A stretch of 64,000 bases of DNA from Liriodendron chinense (taxonomy: Eukaryota > Streptophyta > Magnoliopsida > Magnoliales > Magnoliaceae), in assembly GCA_003013855.2 (NCBI GenBank), contig ML058507.1, forward strand, positions 6,262,001-6,326,000, given 5' to 3'. The notes under the pieces were generated by a model. That model was not told the DNA's origin. It saw only the letters and a list, made by a program, of their open reading frames with translations, and searched no databases. Below are positions 45,796-57,567 of this stretch, piece after piece. Both the position numbers and the translations under genes were made by a program. Position 1 is the stretch's first letter; every line of letters begins with the position of its first letter.

Positions 45796-46662
45796 TCCTC
45801 CCTTCTCCTTTTGTTGGCCAGTCTTGGAATTTGTTGGTTTAGATGTATCCCAAGACTATGCACTCTCAGCCAATTCTTCCAAATAATCCCATGCTTCATC
45901 AGCTTCCTTATTCATGAACTCCCCATTACACATCATCTCTACAAATTGGTGCATGGGTGAAGTCAGTCCTTCATAGAAAAAGCTTATAACCCGCCAAATT
46001 TTATAGCCATGATGTGGGCATGCGTTTAATAGGTCCTTAAACCTCTCCCAACATTGGAAAAAGGTTTCATCTTCCTTTTAGGCAAAGTTCATGATAAGGC
46101 GCTTCAACATATTCGTTTTGTAAGTAGGGAAGAATTTCTTTATGAATTCTCTGTGCATATCAGTCCATACACCAATTGATCTTGGCCTCAATGCATAAAG
46201 CCAACCCTTAGCTTTATCTTTAAGAGTGAAAGGGAAGAATTTAAGTCTCACCACATCTTCTGTTACGTTTGCAAAGTGCATGGTGGTGATTACCTCGTCA
46301 AACTCTTTAAGGTGCTGATAAGCACTTTCACTATCTAATCCATGGAATTTAGGGAGAAGTTGAATCACTCCCGGTTTCAAATCTACGTTCCCTGCATTTG
46401 GTGGAAATACTATGCATGAGGGAGTGCTCGTTCTTGCAGGTTGCAGGAAATCACGTAAAGTCCTAGGTCGGGGAACATCCTCAACCACATTCTCCCCTGT
46501 TTCAGTTTGATTTTGGACCGGGTTAGGTTGATTTGCAGCCATATTTTCAGATAAAATTGGAGAGTCTAGATGTCTCTTAGCACGTGGCTCTCTATCAATT
46601 CCTTCTACTATCCCCCCTTCACTTATGAGTCGGTTATTGGAATCTCGAGCCCAATGTGGCAT
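45796..46662 (-). pseudogene. Athila gag, N-terminal part (two stops)
   Basis: Starts MPHWARDSNNRL. It includes RTLRDFLQPARTSTPS, IQLLPKFHGLDSESAYQHL and the retrotransposon-gag block KFFPTYKTNMLKRLIMNFA. A TAA at 46080-46078 replaces the Gln of NFAQKEDETF (the outer element keeps Gln), and a TAG lies near 45857. Between them the frame is intact (GYKIWRVISFFYEGL). Single point mutations separate it from a full frame. Confidence 0.9.
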
Positions 46663-47233
46663 GCAAAACCAAAAATAAGAAACAGAAAGAAAGAAGAATT
46701 CTTCCTCCTTTTCTTAACTCTTCTCTTCTCTAAGACCGAAGCACAAGGTGTCTTGTAATGGCTAAGCCAGAAGCAAGGATAGAGACCGATTTCTCCTGTT
46801 CAATAGGGGTTTAGAGAACTCCCCACCCACTCTTTGAATCTTTTGAGAAAAAATGCAGAAAAAGGAGAAAGAGGAGTAGAGATGAGAAAAGAAATCCCTG
46901 AGCACAAGGTGATCCAAGATGGCAGAGCCGACCAATAGGAATCCAGGTGGCAAAAAGGCCGACCTTTTAGAGATCCAAAAGGAGTCTCCACCCACTCTAC
47001 AAGAGATGAATAAGATAGGAATGAATAGGAGAAGGAGAAGAGTAAGGTTTAGAAAGATAGAACCTGATTCGCACTTAAAATCCTTGTATCTTCTTCAGCT
47101 TCCTAGAAATCCCTGAAAAGAAAAATCAAACAAACAAACTAGGTTAGTCTTAAAATCCTAAAAATCCTAAATAGATACTAATTTCAGAAATTTGTGAAAA
47201 CCGTCAAGGTCCCCGGCAACGGCGCCAAAAACT
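46663..47233 (-). other. Athila 5' leader with tRNA-Asp primer-binding site
   Basis: PBS TGGCGCCGTTGCCGGGGA on minus at 47227-47210, six bases from the LTR. The rest is an untranslated leader with no supported gene. Confidence 0.9.
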
Positions 47234-48170
47234 TGTTCGCTTCCCCAAGTGTAGGATTGCGATGTAGTAATAATCTCGGTAAGACCGAGGTCGATCCTCA
47301 GGGACTTATATAGGATTTCACAAACTGCTGTGGTTTCTTATTCTCTCAACTTGTAGCAATCCTTGATGTTCAATCCTTGATGTTCAATCTGCTGTGGTTT
47401 CTTATTCTCTCAACTAGAATCGACATTCAAGTCTATCTAGTCGGATGATGGAGCTGTTAAACCAAACAGTCTGTAATATGTAAGTTCTATGCATAAGATT
47501 CACTCAATGCAGGCTCATCTGAGCATGCTCAATTGCATAGGTCATTCCCCTTTCCAAAAGGTCTAGTTCACAATCATAACCATCCTCAAGTCCTGTCACA
47601 AGACAAGGTTAGATCAGGATTTGAACTAGATTCAAATCACATGCACAGTCCATACACATTACAGAAAAATCAGAAAAGTAGAACTTTGGTAGGAAGTTCC
47701 TTTATGAAGAACATAGTACTAGAGCGCACTCCGATTCCTCGGATCATACAGGTCTAGACCGTCACAAACCAATTAAGAAGTTAAGTAATTCTCCCAAACA
47801 TCCATGAGTCATCACAAGACTAAGAAAAACTACTCAAAAGCTTGTATAAACTTCAAACCTTAGTTCATAATCATGAATTCTACACTTAAAACCACTTAAC
47901 TACGAATTAAAACATCTTGGATCCACTATAAGCTTCACCTCTTAGCCCTAGCTAAGAGGTTTAGCTGCTCATGATCCAAGGAAACATGAAACAACTACAA
48001 AAAGCATGAAAACAGCAAAGCAAACCAAAAGGAGTTGTGAAACTCCAATCTCCACTTCCACAGCCTCCAACCTCGCTTGAACTCTTCTAGGATACCCTAG
48101 GAACGATCCCTAGGTGTCCTTTTATAGTCTGGAGGCTCCACAACTTTGGAAGAATCGAGAAATTGCGTAA

Positions 48171-48816
48171 TGGCCCGTTTGGCACCCTGGATTCCAGGAG
48201 AAAGTGAGGGAAAGGAGGAGAAACTGGTTGCTTTATTATGTTTGGCACCATGGATTTGAAGAGAAGTGGATTTGAGTGGAATCCAGGAGAACTCAAAAAG
48301 GCACTTTTAGCCCTTTTTCAAATCCTCAAAAAAAGGTGGGATTTGAGGAGAAATCCTTCCCAACGTGGGACCCACCATAATATGTCCCTAACTATGGGAC
48401 CCAACATGATGTACATTTTCCATCCAACTTGTTGATAAGGTCACAAGGACCGGGATGAAGGGACCACACAAATTTCAGTTTAATCGAAGACTTTTGTGCA
48501 TCATAAAGGTCTCACTCTCCATTTTTTCTTGTTTTATGGTCCACTTTAGATGTGGATTTGCTTTATTTTTTGGATCTTGGCATAAAATGATATGTAAAAA
48601 TGGATGAATGGCATGGATTTAAAAATCGAGGCTAATACGGTAGGCATACGGTGGGATTAAAATTTACACCGTCCATTCCTTCATGTTTGATTTCTCTCAA
48701 ATCTTGGCTGCCAAACAAAAAATCTGGAATTGATAAGAAGTGGAATCGGTGAGAATTCATATCATGGAATCCACTTCTCCTCACTTCTCCTCAAATCCAT
48801 GGTGCCAAACGGGCCA
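48171..48816. mobile_element. PIF/Harbinger-type MITE, 646 bp, in LTR
   Basis: Terminal inverted repeats TGGCCCGTTTGGCACC, TSD TAA (48168-48170, 48817-48819). The sister LTR has the empty site at 39498-39510 with a single TAA. 3-bp TWA duplications mark PIF/Harbinger elements. The interior (48366-48645) has segments like the common MITE family (GACCCACCATAATATG, GATAAGGTCACAAGG), perhaps an older nested copy. Confidence 0.93.
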
Positions 48817-48880
48817 TAAGAGTTACGCAGCGCAGAGAAAATCGGGGTGAAATTGGAAGTTTCTAACTTCTTACGCATAG

Positions 48881-49143
48881 CCGACCGGTCATGACCGGTC
48901 GGCCTCATTGGACAGCCACTCCAGCAAGCATGTCCGACCGGTCGTGACCGGTCGGCTTTGTTCAACATCATTCCAGCAATCATGTCCGACTGGTCATGAC
49001 CGGTCGGACGTCTTCCTCCCTGTTCCAGCAGCCATGGCCGACCGGTCATGACTGGTCGGCCTTGTTCATTGAGGTTCCAGCATATATGGCTGACCGGTCT
49101 AGACCGGTCAGGCTTCCTTGGCCGACCGGTCACGACCGGTCAG
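48881..49143 (-). promoter_or_regulatory. GACCGGTC palindrome array, six units, second LTR
   Basis: Units start at 48881, 48934, 48986, 49038, 49090 and 49122 (53, 52, 52, 52, 32), as in the sister LTR. The MITE now separates it from TATA by 646 extra bases. Confidence 0.92.
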
Positions 49144-49396
49144 CCTCTTTTCTTCCTGTTTTCTTTCTTTCTTTCTTCTGCTTTCTTCCTTCTTTACTTC
49201 CTTCTTTGCTTCGGCCCTCCTTTGAGTCTTCATCCAAGGTCCTAAACATGCTCTTTTCATCTTCAAATGGGTGGAGTTCACTGTCAATCCTGTAGTCACA
49301 AAACATGCATTAGATTCATCTATAAACCATGCAAACCTCGCACAATGAGTGATGAATTGGGGTTAAAATATGCACAATTAGGAGCTCAACAGTCAG

Positions 49397-49706
49397 GCCT
49401 TCATAAAAACAATACAGCGAAAATGTTGTTTCTGGCAGGTTTGGCCGGCCGGCTGGTCAGGCTATAAAATGTGATTTTTTCACTCTTATCTTTCTCCATC
49501 TCCATTGCACCTTTCTTCTATCTTTTGTCTTCTCTTCCATTAATCTTTAAGGCATGTAGGAAGGGTCTCTAAGCATCATATAATTGAAATCTCTCTCGCA
49601 TTCCTACAAACACAAAACCATGTATTAGATTAAGCTTTAAATCATGAAAACCATGCATAATGAGTGATGAATTGGGGTTATAATATGCACAATTCGGAGC
49701 TCAACA
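49397..49706 (-). repeat. outer Athila left LTR, second part
   Basis: Resumes after the inner element's TSD with GCCTTCATAAAAACAATAC and ends GAGCTCAACA, matching 56842-57151. Confidence 0.9.
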
Positions 49707-51110
49707 CACCCCCAACAAACATTTTTCTAGTCACGAGCAAAACATGCGTGAAACAAATCCAACTTTTCAAAAACCCACTCTCTTTCAGAAATAATGCTTC
49801 TATAAACTTCAAGATATACAAGAGCAAGATTCAGAGAAATTAAGTGATAAAAGATGGAATCTTAAACTCCCTAAACATAATGAGTGTTTCATATAGAATT
49901 CCCCCTGATTGATTGATAAAATAGAAGAACCCGAACAAGTGTGGTCTAGTGTGCATAGTGAATGTTCATCTCATGAGTTTCCAGGATTACCTTCTTCATA
50001 GATCAACGAAATTAAAGATCTAAGAGTGTACAGATTAACAACAAGCCTATGACAAGAAGTTGTCTTACCGTTCCTTCGACGGCTTTCACACTACTTCCCA
50101 ATTCCAGCTTTGGTTATTGGTTGACCATCCCCTGGTTGGTAAGAGGTAGCCCTTTTCGAAAATTTTAAACATATATTCAATGAATAACCTTACTTTCCTT
50201 TTCTTTTCCATATTAGATAGGATTTTTAGAAATCCATATCTTTCGTTCTTTTCTCTTATTTTTTCATGAACAAGAATGGACAAAGTTCCCCGGCTTGGTT
50301 CCTCAACACCTTAAATCTTTGTCTAACCAATCTACAATTCTACGTAATCCCTTCAACCATGAGAATCGTGTAATGTGAACTAGACTCAAAAGTGTTCCAA
50401 TTTTCCATCAATCAACTCAATAAGGGAATTCAAATAGAAGACTACCATGCTATAAGTCCTTTAAGAGTTTCAAAATCTTTTCACTACATCTCTCTTCCTT
50501 TCATACTTATGACATCCTAAGTGCATATAAACATGGTTTTTCAAGAAGTTTTGAATTTTCAGAAAAATAAAAAAATTTCTACAAACATTGCTCGAAATAT
50601 AACAAATTGCTAGATTCATCTAGGAACCTTACCCCCCAACCAAAACTTTACATTGTCCTCAATGTAAGAAAATATGCAATGAATGCAACAACATGAGAGT
50701 ACTGACAAAATAAAGGGAAGTGAGAAAGAGAAATATCACCTGAGAAATAACATTGTATGACAAAATTGGCTTGCAGAGATGGATTACTTCACAAACTAAA
50801 TCTACTAATCAATGCAAATCCTAATGCAATCTAATTCTAAGAAATGGATTAAAAATCTAAACCGTCCTCCGTCAAACTAGAAGGTAAATCCCAACAACTC
50901 ATCTAAAAGCATAAAGTCAAGCACAATCATTAGATGGATCAAAATGTTTCGCAGTAAAGTCATCCAAGATCCTGCTTTACAATATACATATGTGTGTGAA
51001 TGATCATGATAAGCCACTGAAAATTTCAAAAAGGAATTTCAGCGAGTTCCTTATTATTTTCACCACATGTATAAGAGCAGACATCATCATATTTGTCAGA
51101 AAAAATCTAT
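49707..51110 (-). other. outer Athila 3' region, no coding frame
   Basis: Polypurine tract at 49707 on, then sequence parallel to 40076-41050 of the inner element (TTGTCCTCAATGTAAGAAA near 50650). 50750-51110 has no assigned content; integrase is gone. Confidence 0.7.
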
Positions 51111-52844
51111 TATTGAGCTATGAAATGTGTATATTCTAACCCCATTTTATCACTAACATTGCATGATTTCTATGCTTACGGACTTATCTAATGTAAGATT
51201 TTGTGATTGTAGGATGAGAGAAAGACTTCACCAAAAATGATGATTAAAAAATACTCTTAATTTGCATTGAAGATCAAAGAAAAGAAGCAAGAAAAAGAGT
51301 GAAAAAAAGAAGCAAGAAGAAGAAAAGAAAAGAAGAAAAATCACCCTGAGAGATTGATCTCCCAGCCTGAATGATTGATCGACAGAGCCTGTAGATCAAT
51401 CGACAGAATGCTAATTTTGACAGATTTGTTACTGGACTAAAGTGCAGATTGTCGATTGATCTCTCAGCCTGAACGATTGATCGCTCATCCTAAGCGATTG
51501 ATCGACAGCCCTGAGTGATTGATTGCTCACAGCAGAATTTTGTTGTTTTGTTATTGGACCTTGCTAGACTAAAAATGGGAGTTGCGATTGATCGCCTGCC
51601 CTGAGCGATTGATCGCCAGACCTAGTTGCGATTAATCGCTAGTCACGTTGCGATTGACCGCACAGGCTCACAGATGTCCAGATTCAGTTTTTACAGTTGG
51701 CTCGAAAAATCGATTGATCACCCAAACCAACCGATTGATCGACCAGTGTCCAGACTGCATAAGAAGACGCCAATTTCTGAAAGACTCCAAGTCGGTGGCG
51801 AATTTTTGCTATAAAAGGACACCTCTACGTCATTCCTGAGGCATCATAGAAGGCTGAGAAATTTATGAGAGGTGGAGAGGGGCGTCGTGGAGCTCACAAC
51901 TCCTCCAACTAGGGTTTTCATGATTTTTTCATGCTTTCTTAGTAGTTTTCTTTTGAGATTTAGTTCAATCTATTAATGGTTGGCTAAACCTCTTAGCTAG
52001 GGCTAAGAGGTGAAGCTTTTAATTATTTACAATGCTTAATTCGAATTAATTCAAGTACTTTTGAATTTTATGAAGAACACTTCTAGTTCTAGTTTGAAAT
52101 AAAGTTAGTATTTTTAGTTAATTTTCTCTCTTGTGATTTCTCTTACATGGGATGTTTTGATTACTGAGATTGCTTAATGGGGTATTGATTGATAGGATTT
52201 TGAGTTGTAGAGATCTTAGATCCATCATGATATGTTGGATGCTAGGGGATCTTACAAACTAAGTTTCCTAAGTGTTTATCTAGAACTAAATTAGAAGAAG
52301 TTATTATCTTTGGTATTAATCTGAGATAGGTGATTATGTATTGATTTTGGTTCAATAGAAGTTCAATTCATGCTTCTAAATCAAGTCTAGTGACAAGGCT
52401 TGAGAAAGAATCATGAATGTGATCTTGCTTGTTTTGTGAAAGATTGGGTTGTGTGATTGAATACACCCAATGCCTTAATTGTTTATGAGAGAACCATATC
52501 AGTGGATGATCCATCTATGTTAGATGCATTATGATTATTTAATTGCTTTATATTCCGGTTGGATAGGGATAGAACTCCGATTCCTATTGAGTTATCGGTT
52601 TGAATTATTTGAATTGGCATTGTGAATGATTATAAGTGAATCCTTGGCGCTCTAGTGCTTATTTCCTTGATTTAAGTCTAAAGTAGATAATTTTATGTTA
52701 TCAATTTCCATTCATCATTACAAATTCGAATTTAGTTCATCCTAGTTATAAAGTTTAGAATTGTTACGACAATCCCTGAGGATCGACCTCGGTTTTACCG
52801 AGTTATTACTACATCACAAGCCTTGCACTTGAGGTAAGCGAACA
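51111..52844 (+). repeat. reverse-oriented Athila-type solo LTR, 1734 bp
   Basis: Begins TATTGAGCTATG (expected TGTTGAGCTC) and ends GTAAGCGAACA. Homologous in reverse to the other Athila LTRs: GAGGCTAAACCTCTTAGC-like block near 51985, hairpin CTCGGTTTTACCGAG at 52788-52802. TATAAAAGG at 51810-51818. It splits the outer element's integrase remnant from its 3' end. No clear TSD, so the left border may be rearranged. Confidence 0.8.
51351..51742 (+). promoter_or_regulatory. CGATTGATCG array at exact 21-bp pitch
   Basis: Near-palindromes start at 51351, 51372, 51393; 51453, 51474, 51495, 51516; 51585, 51606, 51629, 51651; and 51711, 51732. Within groups the pitch is 21 bp (23 and 22 at two steps); between groups 60, 69 and 60 bp. 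The last unit is about 70 bp upstream of TATA. CGATTAATCG at 51629 is a perfect palindrome. Confidence 0.9.
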
Positions 52845-52865
52845 TTTGTCTCCATTTAGATTTTC

Positions 52866-53723
52866 TTAGGTAATGATATTGCAAATATGGGTTGTCCCAT
52901 AATTGGTAGATTTCAGTATGTATGATCTGTAGAGGTGTGGAAATATGAATTGATTTCTCAGCACAATAAAGTGTTGTTTCCACATCCTCCTCTTGGTCGA
53001 CTTTAAAAGTGCGACGACATCCCCTATCAATTCAACATTCTTATCAGGGGAGTAGGTCACATCTTCTTCTAAGTGATCGGAGCAAAGATGTGAGAGGGAC
53101 TCATCTTCCACAATTGAATTGATTATGTTCATTTCATGGACCTCCTCATCTTCATCATCTTGTTGGTTGTTAATATTGAAAGCATTTAACTCAATCGTCA
53201 TATTGCCAAAAGACATTTGGACAACCCCACTCCTACAATTGATGATTGCATTTGATGTGGCTAGGAATGGGTGGCCAAGTATGACAAGGATTTGAGTGCC
53301 AATATTAACCATGGCTCATGTGTTGAAGACAATAAAGTCTACCGGGTAGTAGACCTTGTCAATTTGGACAAGGACATCCTCAATCACTCCTCTCAGTATA
53401 CGAATCGATCGGTCAGCAAGTTGTAGTGTGGTTTTGATGGGTTTTAATTCACTTAAACCTAATTGTTCGTAAACCGAGAAAGGGATTAAGTTCACACTTG
53501 CCCCCAGATCGAGTAAAGCGTGCTTCACCCGGTAGTCACCGATTATACATGATATTGTTGGACTACCGGGATCTTTATATTTTTTGGGCATCCCGTGATT
53601 TATAATAGCGCTCACATTCTCTATCAAGAATGACTTCTTTTGCACATGTATTTTTCTTTTTACCGTGCAAAGGTCTTTTAGAAATTTGGCATATGAAGGT
53701 ATTTGTTTAATGGCATCCAACAA
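52866..53723 (-). pseudogene. outer Athila protease and fused integrase remnant
   Basis: Protease at 53723-53316 (LLDLGASVNLIPFSVYEQLG) continues after a stop to ILGHPFLATSNAIINCRSG and EDESLSHLCSDHLEED (53312-53010). After KSTKRRMWKQ near 52985 the frame jumps to an integrase N-terminal-like IHTEIYQLWDNPYLQYHYL (about 52950-52890; compare EVRKFLWDDPYLFKYC in the inner element). So RT and RNase H are cleanly deleted. Confidence 0.82.
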
Positions 53724-55270
53724 TGGGATGTTGATCTTGACTTGCTTAAAACCTCCAAAAATTCTTGATATTTATCTTGAGGTTTAGATTAAATCAAGCG
53801 TTGAGGGAATGAAGCAACGGGCCGATATTATTTTAATGGCTCTTTTTCATGTATGGCGGTGCTAGGTCCATCATCCTCTTTGGAAGATACCGGATCATTA
53901 GGCGTTGAGGCCTTTACCGGGTCAAATTTTCAATAGTTTTACCACTTCTAAGAGTAGTGATGGACTTAACTTGTTCCATGTGTTGATTAGAGGGACTAGG
54001 CACACTTATTTCGCATTGTAATTTCAGATTAGATAGGGGTTGGGCCGGAAGGGTCACTTCCCTTACGTTTAAGCAAGCCTTGATCTCCTCCACCAAATTT
54101 TTAATCTCAAGCATCATTGTATTATTTGTTTGATTGATTTGAGCTTGGCCTTGCATGAATACTTTTAATGTATCCTCCATAGACATTTGAGGTAGGGCCA
54201 TAGGAAATTACATTAGGGACCCCCTTTGAGGATTACTTTGGTTGGTCGTGGGTCCATTCGCCCAATTCAAGTTATGAATGTTTCTCCAACTAGAATTGTA
54301 CATGTTTGGGTTTGGAGTATTAAAAGGACGTTGATAACTATTTAAGGCATTCACATAAAAGTTCTTGAAACGCAGGAATTGTAGAATATCACTCTAGCAC
54401 TCAGATCATCTTCATCATTCAAAACATAAATTCCTCGATTTTCCTTGGCTTAAGACTGTTTTGAACTTGTCAGCTTAGATGTACCCCATAATTGTGTGTT
54501 TTCAGCTACATGTTTAAATAGTCCCAAGCTTCCTTTATTTCCTTGTTCATGAACTCCCCATTGCATATCATCTCCACAAATTAGCGCATGACTGAATTTA
54601 GTCCATCATAGAATAAACTAATCAACCTCCACCGTTCGTAGCCATGATGTGGGCATGTGTTTAATAGCTCATTATATATTTCCCAACATTGGAAAAAGGT
54701 TTCATCTTCTTTTTGGGCGAAGTTCATTATGGCCCTTCTTAGCGTATTAGTTCGATGAGCCGGGAAGAATTTTTTAAGAAACTTATCAGTCATCTCAGCC
54801 TATGTCCTAATAAACCTTGGCCTTAAGGAATGTAGCCATGATTTGGCCTTCTCTTTCAAGGACAAAGGAAACAATTTAAGTTTTATGGTATCCTTGGTTA
54901 TTTTCAGTAGTGAATTGTGGCAATAACCTCTTCGAACTCCTTAATTTGTAAATAAGTGCTTTCGGAGTCGAGTCCATGAAATTTGGGAAGAAGTTGGATT
55001 AACCCCAGTTTAAAATTAATGTTCCTCACATTGTGAGGGAAAATAATGCAGGAGGGAGAACTCATCCTAGCTGGTTGTAAGTAGTCACGTAAAGTCCTAG
55101 GTTGAGGTGTATCCCCCACTTCATTCTCATCAAATTCAGTAAAGTTTTGGGCTTGATTTTGATTAGCCCCTTGATTGGGTTAATTTTCATCCATCTCTCT
55201 AGTAAAATCAGGAAGATTATGACATTTTCTAGCACAAGGCTCTCTATCAATCCCTTTAATAATTACTCCG
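53724..55270 (-). pseudogene. outer Athila gag (broken)
   Basis: Pieces in order: IDREPCARKCHNLPDF-like start near 55250, RTLRDYLQPARMSSPS (about 55100), IQLLPKFHGLDSESTYLQI, the block MTDKFLKKFFPAHRTNTLRR (54793) to IMNFAQKEDETFFQCWEIYN and PHHGYERWRLISLFYDGLNS (54590), and the linker 54201-53914 (MALPQMSMEDTLKVFMQG). Frameshifts separate the pieces. Confidence 0.83.
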
Positions 55271-55594
55271 TCACTTAACAATCTCCGAGTGTGATCACGA
55301 ACTCACTTGGGCATGAATCATTCAACACAAACCTAAAATTTAATCCTACTTCTAAAAATAAAAATCTGAAACTATCTATAGCAAGAGGGGTAGAAGAATA
55401 GAACCTGAATTGAAGATCTAAGTTAGAATCTTGCTAAATCAAAACAAACTAAATTAGTATTCTGAATTTAGAAGAAAACTTATCCTAGAAAGCAAAACAA
55501 ATCCTAAACCTAACTTAACACAATCCTAAGTAAAAGCTATCTTAGAAAATTCTAAAAACACCGTATCAAATCCCCGGCAATGGCGCCAAAAACT
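55271..55594 (-). other. outer Athila 5' leader and PBS
   Basis: Untranslated leader. Primer-binding site on minus at about 55588-55571, TGGCGCCATTGCCGGGGA, one base from the tRNA-Asp site of the inner element. Confidence 0.85.
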
Positions 55595-57151
55595 TGTTCG
55601 CTCCCCAAGTATAGGGTTGCAATGTAGTAATAAATTCGAAAAGACCGAGTATCGTCCCATAGAGATTAATATGTGGATATTCTCAGAATTTATCTAAAAT
55701 AACCTATAATCAAGATCCTATTAAGAACTAAATTTGAAAAATATTGATTTGGAGTAAAACAGTGATTATGAGAGGTAATTATAGTCTAAAAGGCACTAGA
55801 GCGCTAAGGATCCACTTTTGATGATTTTCAATGCATCAACACAATTAGGTCTCTCACAACACAATCGGAATCGAATTTATATCTCTATCCGATCGAAATA
55901 TGGAGTGGTTCAATCAACACTTATCTAAAACAGTTGCTTGCTCATCAATTTGATTTCCACAATAATGCTCAGGCCTTGGTCAAACTCAATTGTATAGGCC
56001 AAGCCTCTTTCCAATCTAGTTGAGATTCACAACCATAGCTTTCATCAAATCATGTCACTAAACTTGACTACGACTAATGATTAGAAGTCTAATTAAATCA
56101 AAATCAATCAGCAAACATCTATCTCAGATTATCACAAAAGATTAGAACTATAGTTTGAATGAGTTCCCACATGAAGATCGAGCCATTGTACACAAGGCAA
56201 TTAAAGAGTCTATCATGCCCGGAGTCGATGATAGATCAATGAACTACACAAGTATAAACAATGCAAAAAAGGTAAGCTACTAGGTTTAGATTCACTAAGA
56301 AGCACATGAGCCCGGAGTCATCAAGAGATCAAAGCAAAAACTAAACTAGTACTTTATTCAAACTCATATTAAACCAAATTCTTCAATCAAAGTATAAAAA
56401 GGAAACCTAGGTTGCATGAATCTATAAAAAATGAATCAAAAGCTTCACCTCTTAGCCCTAGCTAAGAGAATTTAGTTCATCTCTAACATCCTTAAATTAG
56501 AATCCTCAAAAACATAAAAACAATTAAGAAGAAGAAGAAAAACTAGAAAAACTTGAAGTAGAATCCATCTCCTAAGCCTCCTTGATGTTCCCCACATCCT
56601 AGCATACCCTGAGGATGAAGAGGAGAAGCCCTTTTATAGCTTAGATCCGAGAAATTGTGGAGAAGTACCACACTTGCCCACCAAAATATGAAATTAGAAG
56701 TCCCCTAGTGCAATCAGGACGTTGGCCGGCCGGCCGGAGCTAGTGCTTCTAAATATCGAATTCTTTGGACTCTTAATTGCATAGGCCAACCTACTAGTCG
56801 ACTGGCCGGTCAATCCATCTGGCCGGCCGGACCATAGGTTGGCCTTCATAAAAACAATACAGCAAAAATGCTGCTTCTAGCAGGTTTGGCCGGCCGGCCG
56901 GTCAGGCTATAAAATGTGATTTTTTCACTCTTGTATTTCTCCATCTCCATTGCACCTTTCTTATATCTTTTGTCCCCTCTTCCATTGATCTTTAAGGCAT
57001 GTAGGAAGGGTCTCTAAGCATCATATAATTGAAATCTCTCTCGCATTTCTACAAACACAAAACTATGTATTATGTTAAGCTTTAAATCATGAAAACCACA
57101 CATAATGAGTGATGAATTGGGGTTAGAATATGCACAATTTAGAGCTCAACA
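55595..57151 (-). repeat. outer Athila 5' LTR, 1557 bp
   Basis: TGTTCGCTCCCCAAG to GAGCTCAACA on plus. TATA box on minus at 56639-56630. The U5 hairpin has decayed (TTCGAAAAGACCGAG). Confidence 0.9.
56724..56901 (-). promoter_or_regulatory. GGCCGGCC palindrome array in Athila U3
   Basis: GGCCGGCCGGCCGG at 56724, GGCC-centred motifs at 56784, 56804, 56821-56825, 56841, and GGCCGGCCGGCCGG at 56888. Local pitch is about 17-21 bp. It is upstream of TATA in transcript sense, at the LTR position occupied by GACCGGTC in the inner element. Confidence 0.75.
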
Positions 57152-57567
57152 ATCTCTAAGATCCCCAAGCTATTTTGTTAATCTCACAATTACATATACA
57201 ATTGAATTCATCAGGTGAGACAACAGAAAAGATCGCATTCGGACCCTTGGTATTATAGTCACAAAGAGACCTTTCTCGGTCACTCCAATTTTTCATTGGT
57301 TTGAATTGGGTAACTGTAACTCTATCCCGTTCCACCATTTCCACCGATGCGGTCCAACCTCGTTGAACTAAGTCCCATATTATTGATCAAGGGACAATAA
57401 GAATATTCACATCTGGGCCTTCCAATACTAATAATTTGATCCATCAAAATATGGTGGATGAGTGATAAAGCTACTCCCCTCTTGGGTAGACATCATGCTA
57501 TAACTCTGGTATTAGATCTTATTCTAGACGGTTAAGTCCTTGAAGAGCAACTTGCTCTGATACTAAT
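57152..57567 (-). pseudogene. copia gag N-terminal part and PBS
   Basis: Minus primer-binding site ATTAGTATCAGAGC (57567-57554), then a UBN2-type gag: VTVTQFKPMKNWSDRERSL and VVSPDEFNCICNCEINKIAW. Continues at 37260 with THEGTS. A TAG follows AWGS. Confidence 0.82.

Larger units (their letters stand above)
38482..49391 (-). mobile_element. inner full-length Athila-type gypsy element, 10.9 kb
   Basis: LTRs 38482-40075 and 47234-49391, TSD GTCGG / GTCAG. The intact target TAGGTTGGCCTTCATAAA is visible in the outer right LTR near 56835, confirming the insertion point. tRNA-Asp primer-binding site and polypurine tract are present. Gag has two stops and pol two frameshifts, so this copy cannot make its proteins, though RT, RNase H and integrase residues are otherwise intact. 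Lineage rests on the tRNA-Asp site and the Athila-like DLGASVNLIP protease. No env-like frame is found in 40090-41290. Confidence 0.93.
47234..49391 (-). repeat. inner Athila 5' LTR, with MITE insertion
   Basis: Transcription-driving LTR of the inner element. Compared with 38482-40075 it holds a 646-bp MITE (48171-48816). Near 47325-47400 about 100 bp of LTR is lost and replaced by a short duplicated GCTGTGGTTTCTTATTCTC segment. TATA on minus at 48127-48118. Otherwise nearly identical. Confidence 0.93.
37261..57151 (-). mobile_element. outer Athila-type gypsy element, internally deleted
   Basis: Left LTR 37261-38481 plus 49397-49706 (split by the inner element, about 1531 bp), right LTR 55595-57151 (1557 bp). 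A primer-binding site for tRNA-Asp is on minus at 55588-55571 (TGGCGCCATTGCCGGGGA) and a polypurine tract GTTTGTTGGGGGTG on minus ends at 49707. It is inserted in a copia gag; flanks GTCTT and ATCTC are a weak TSD. The interior keeps gag and protease but lost RT, RNase H and most of integrase, and a reverse solo LTR sits at 51111-52844. Confidence 0.85.
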
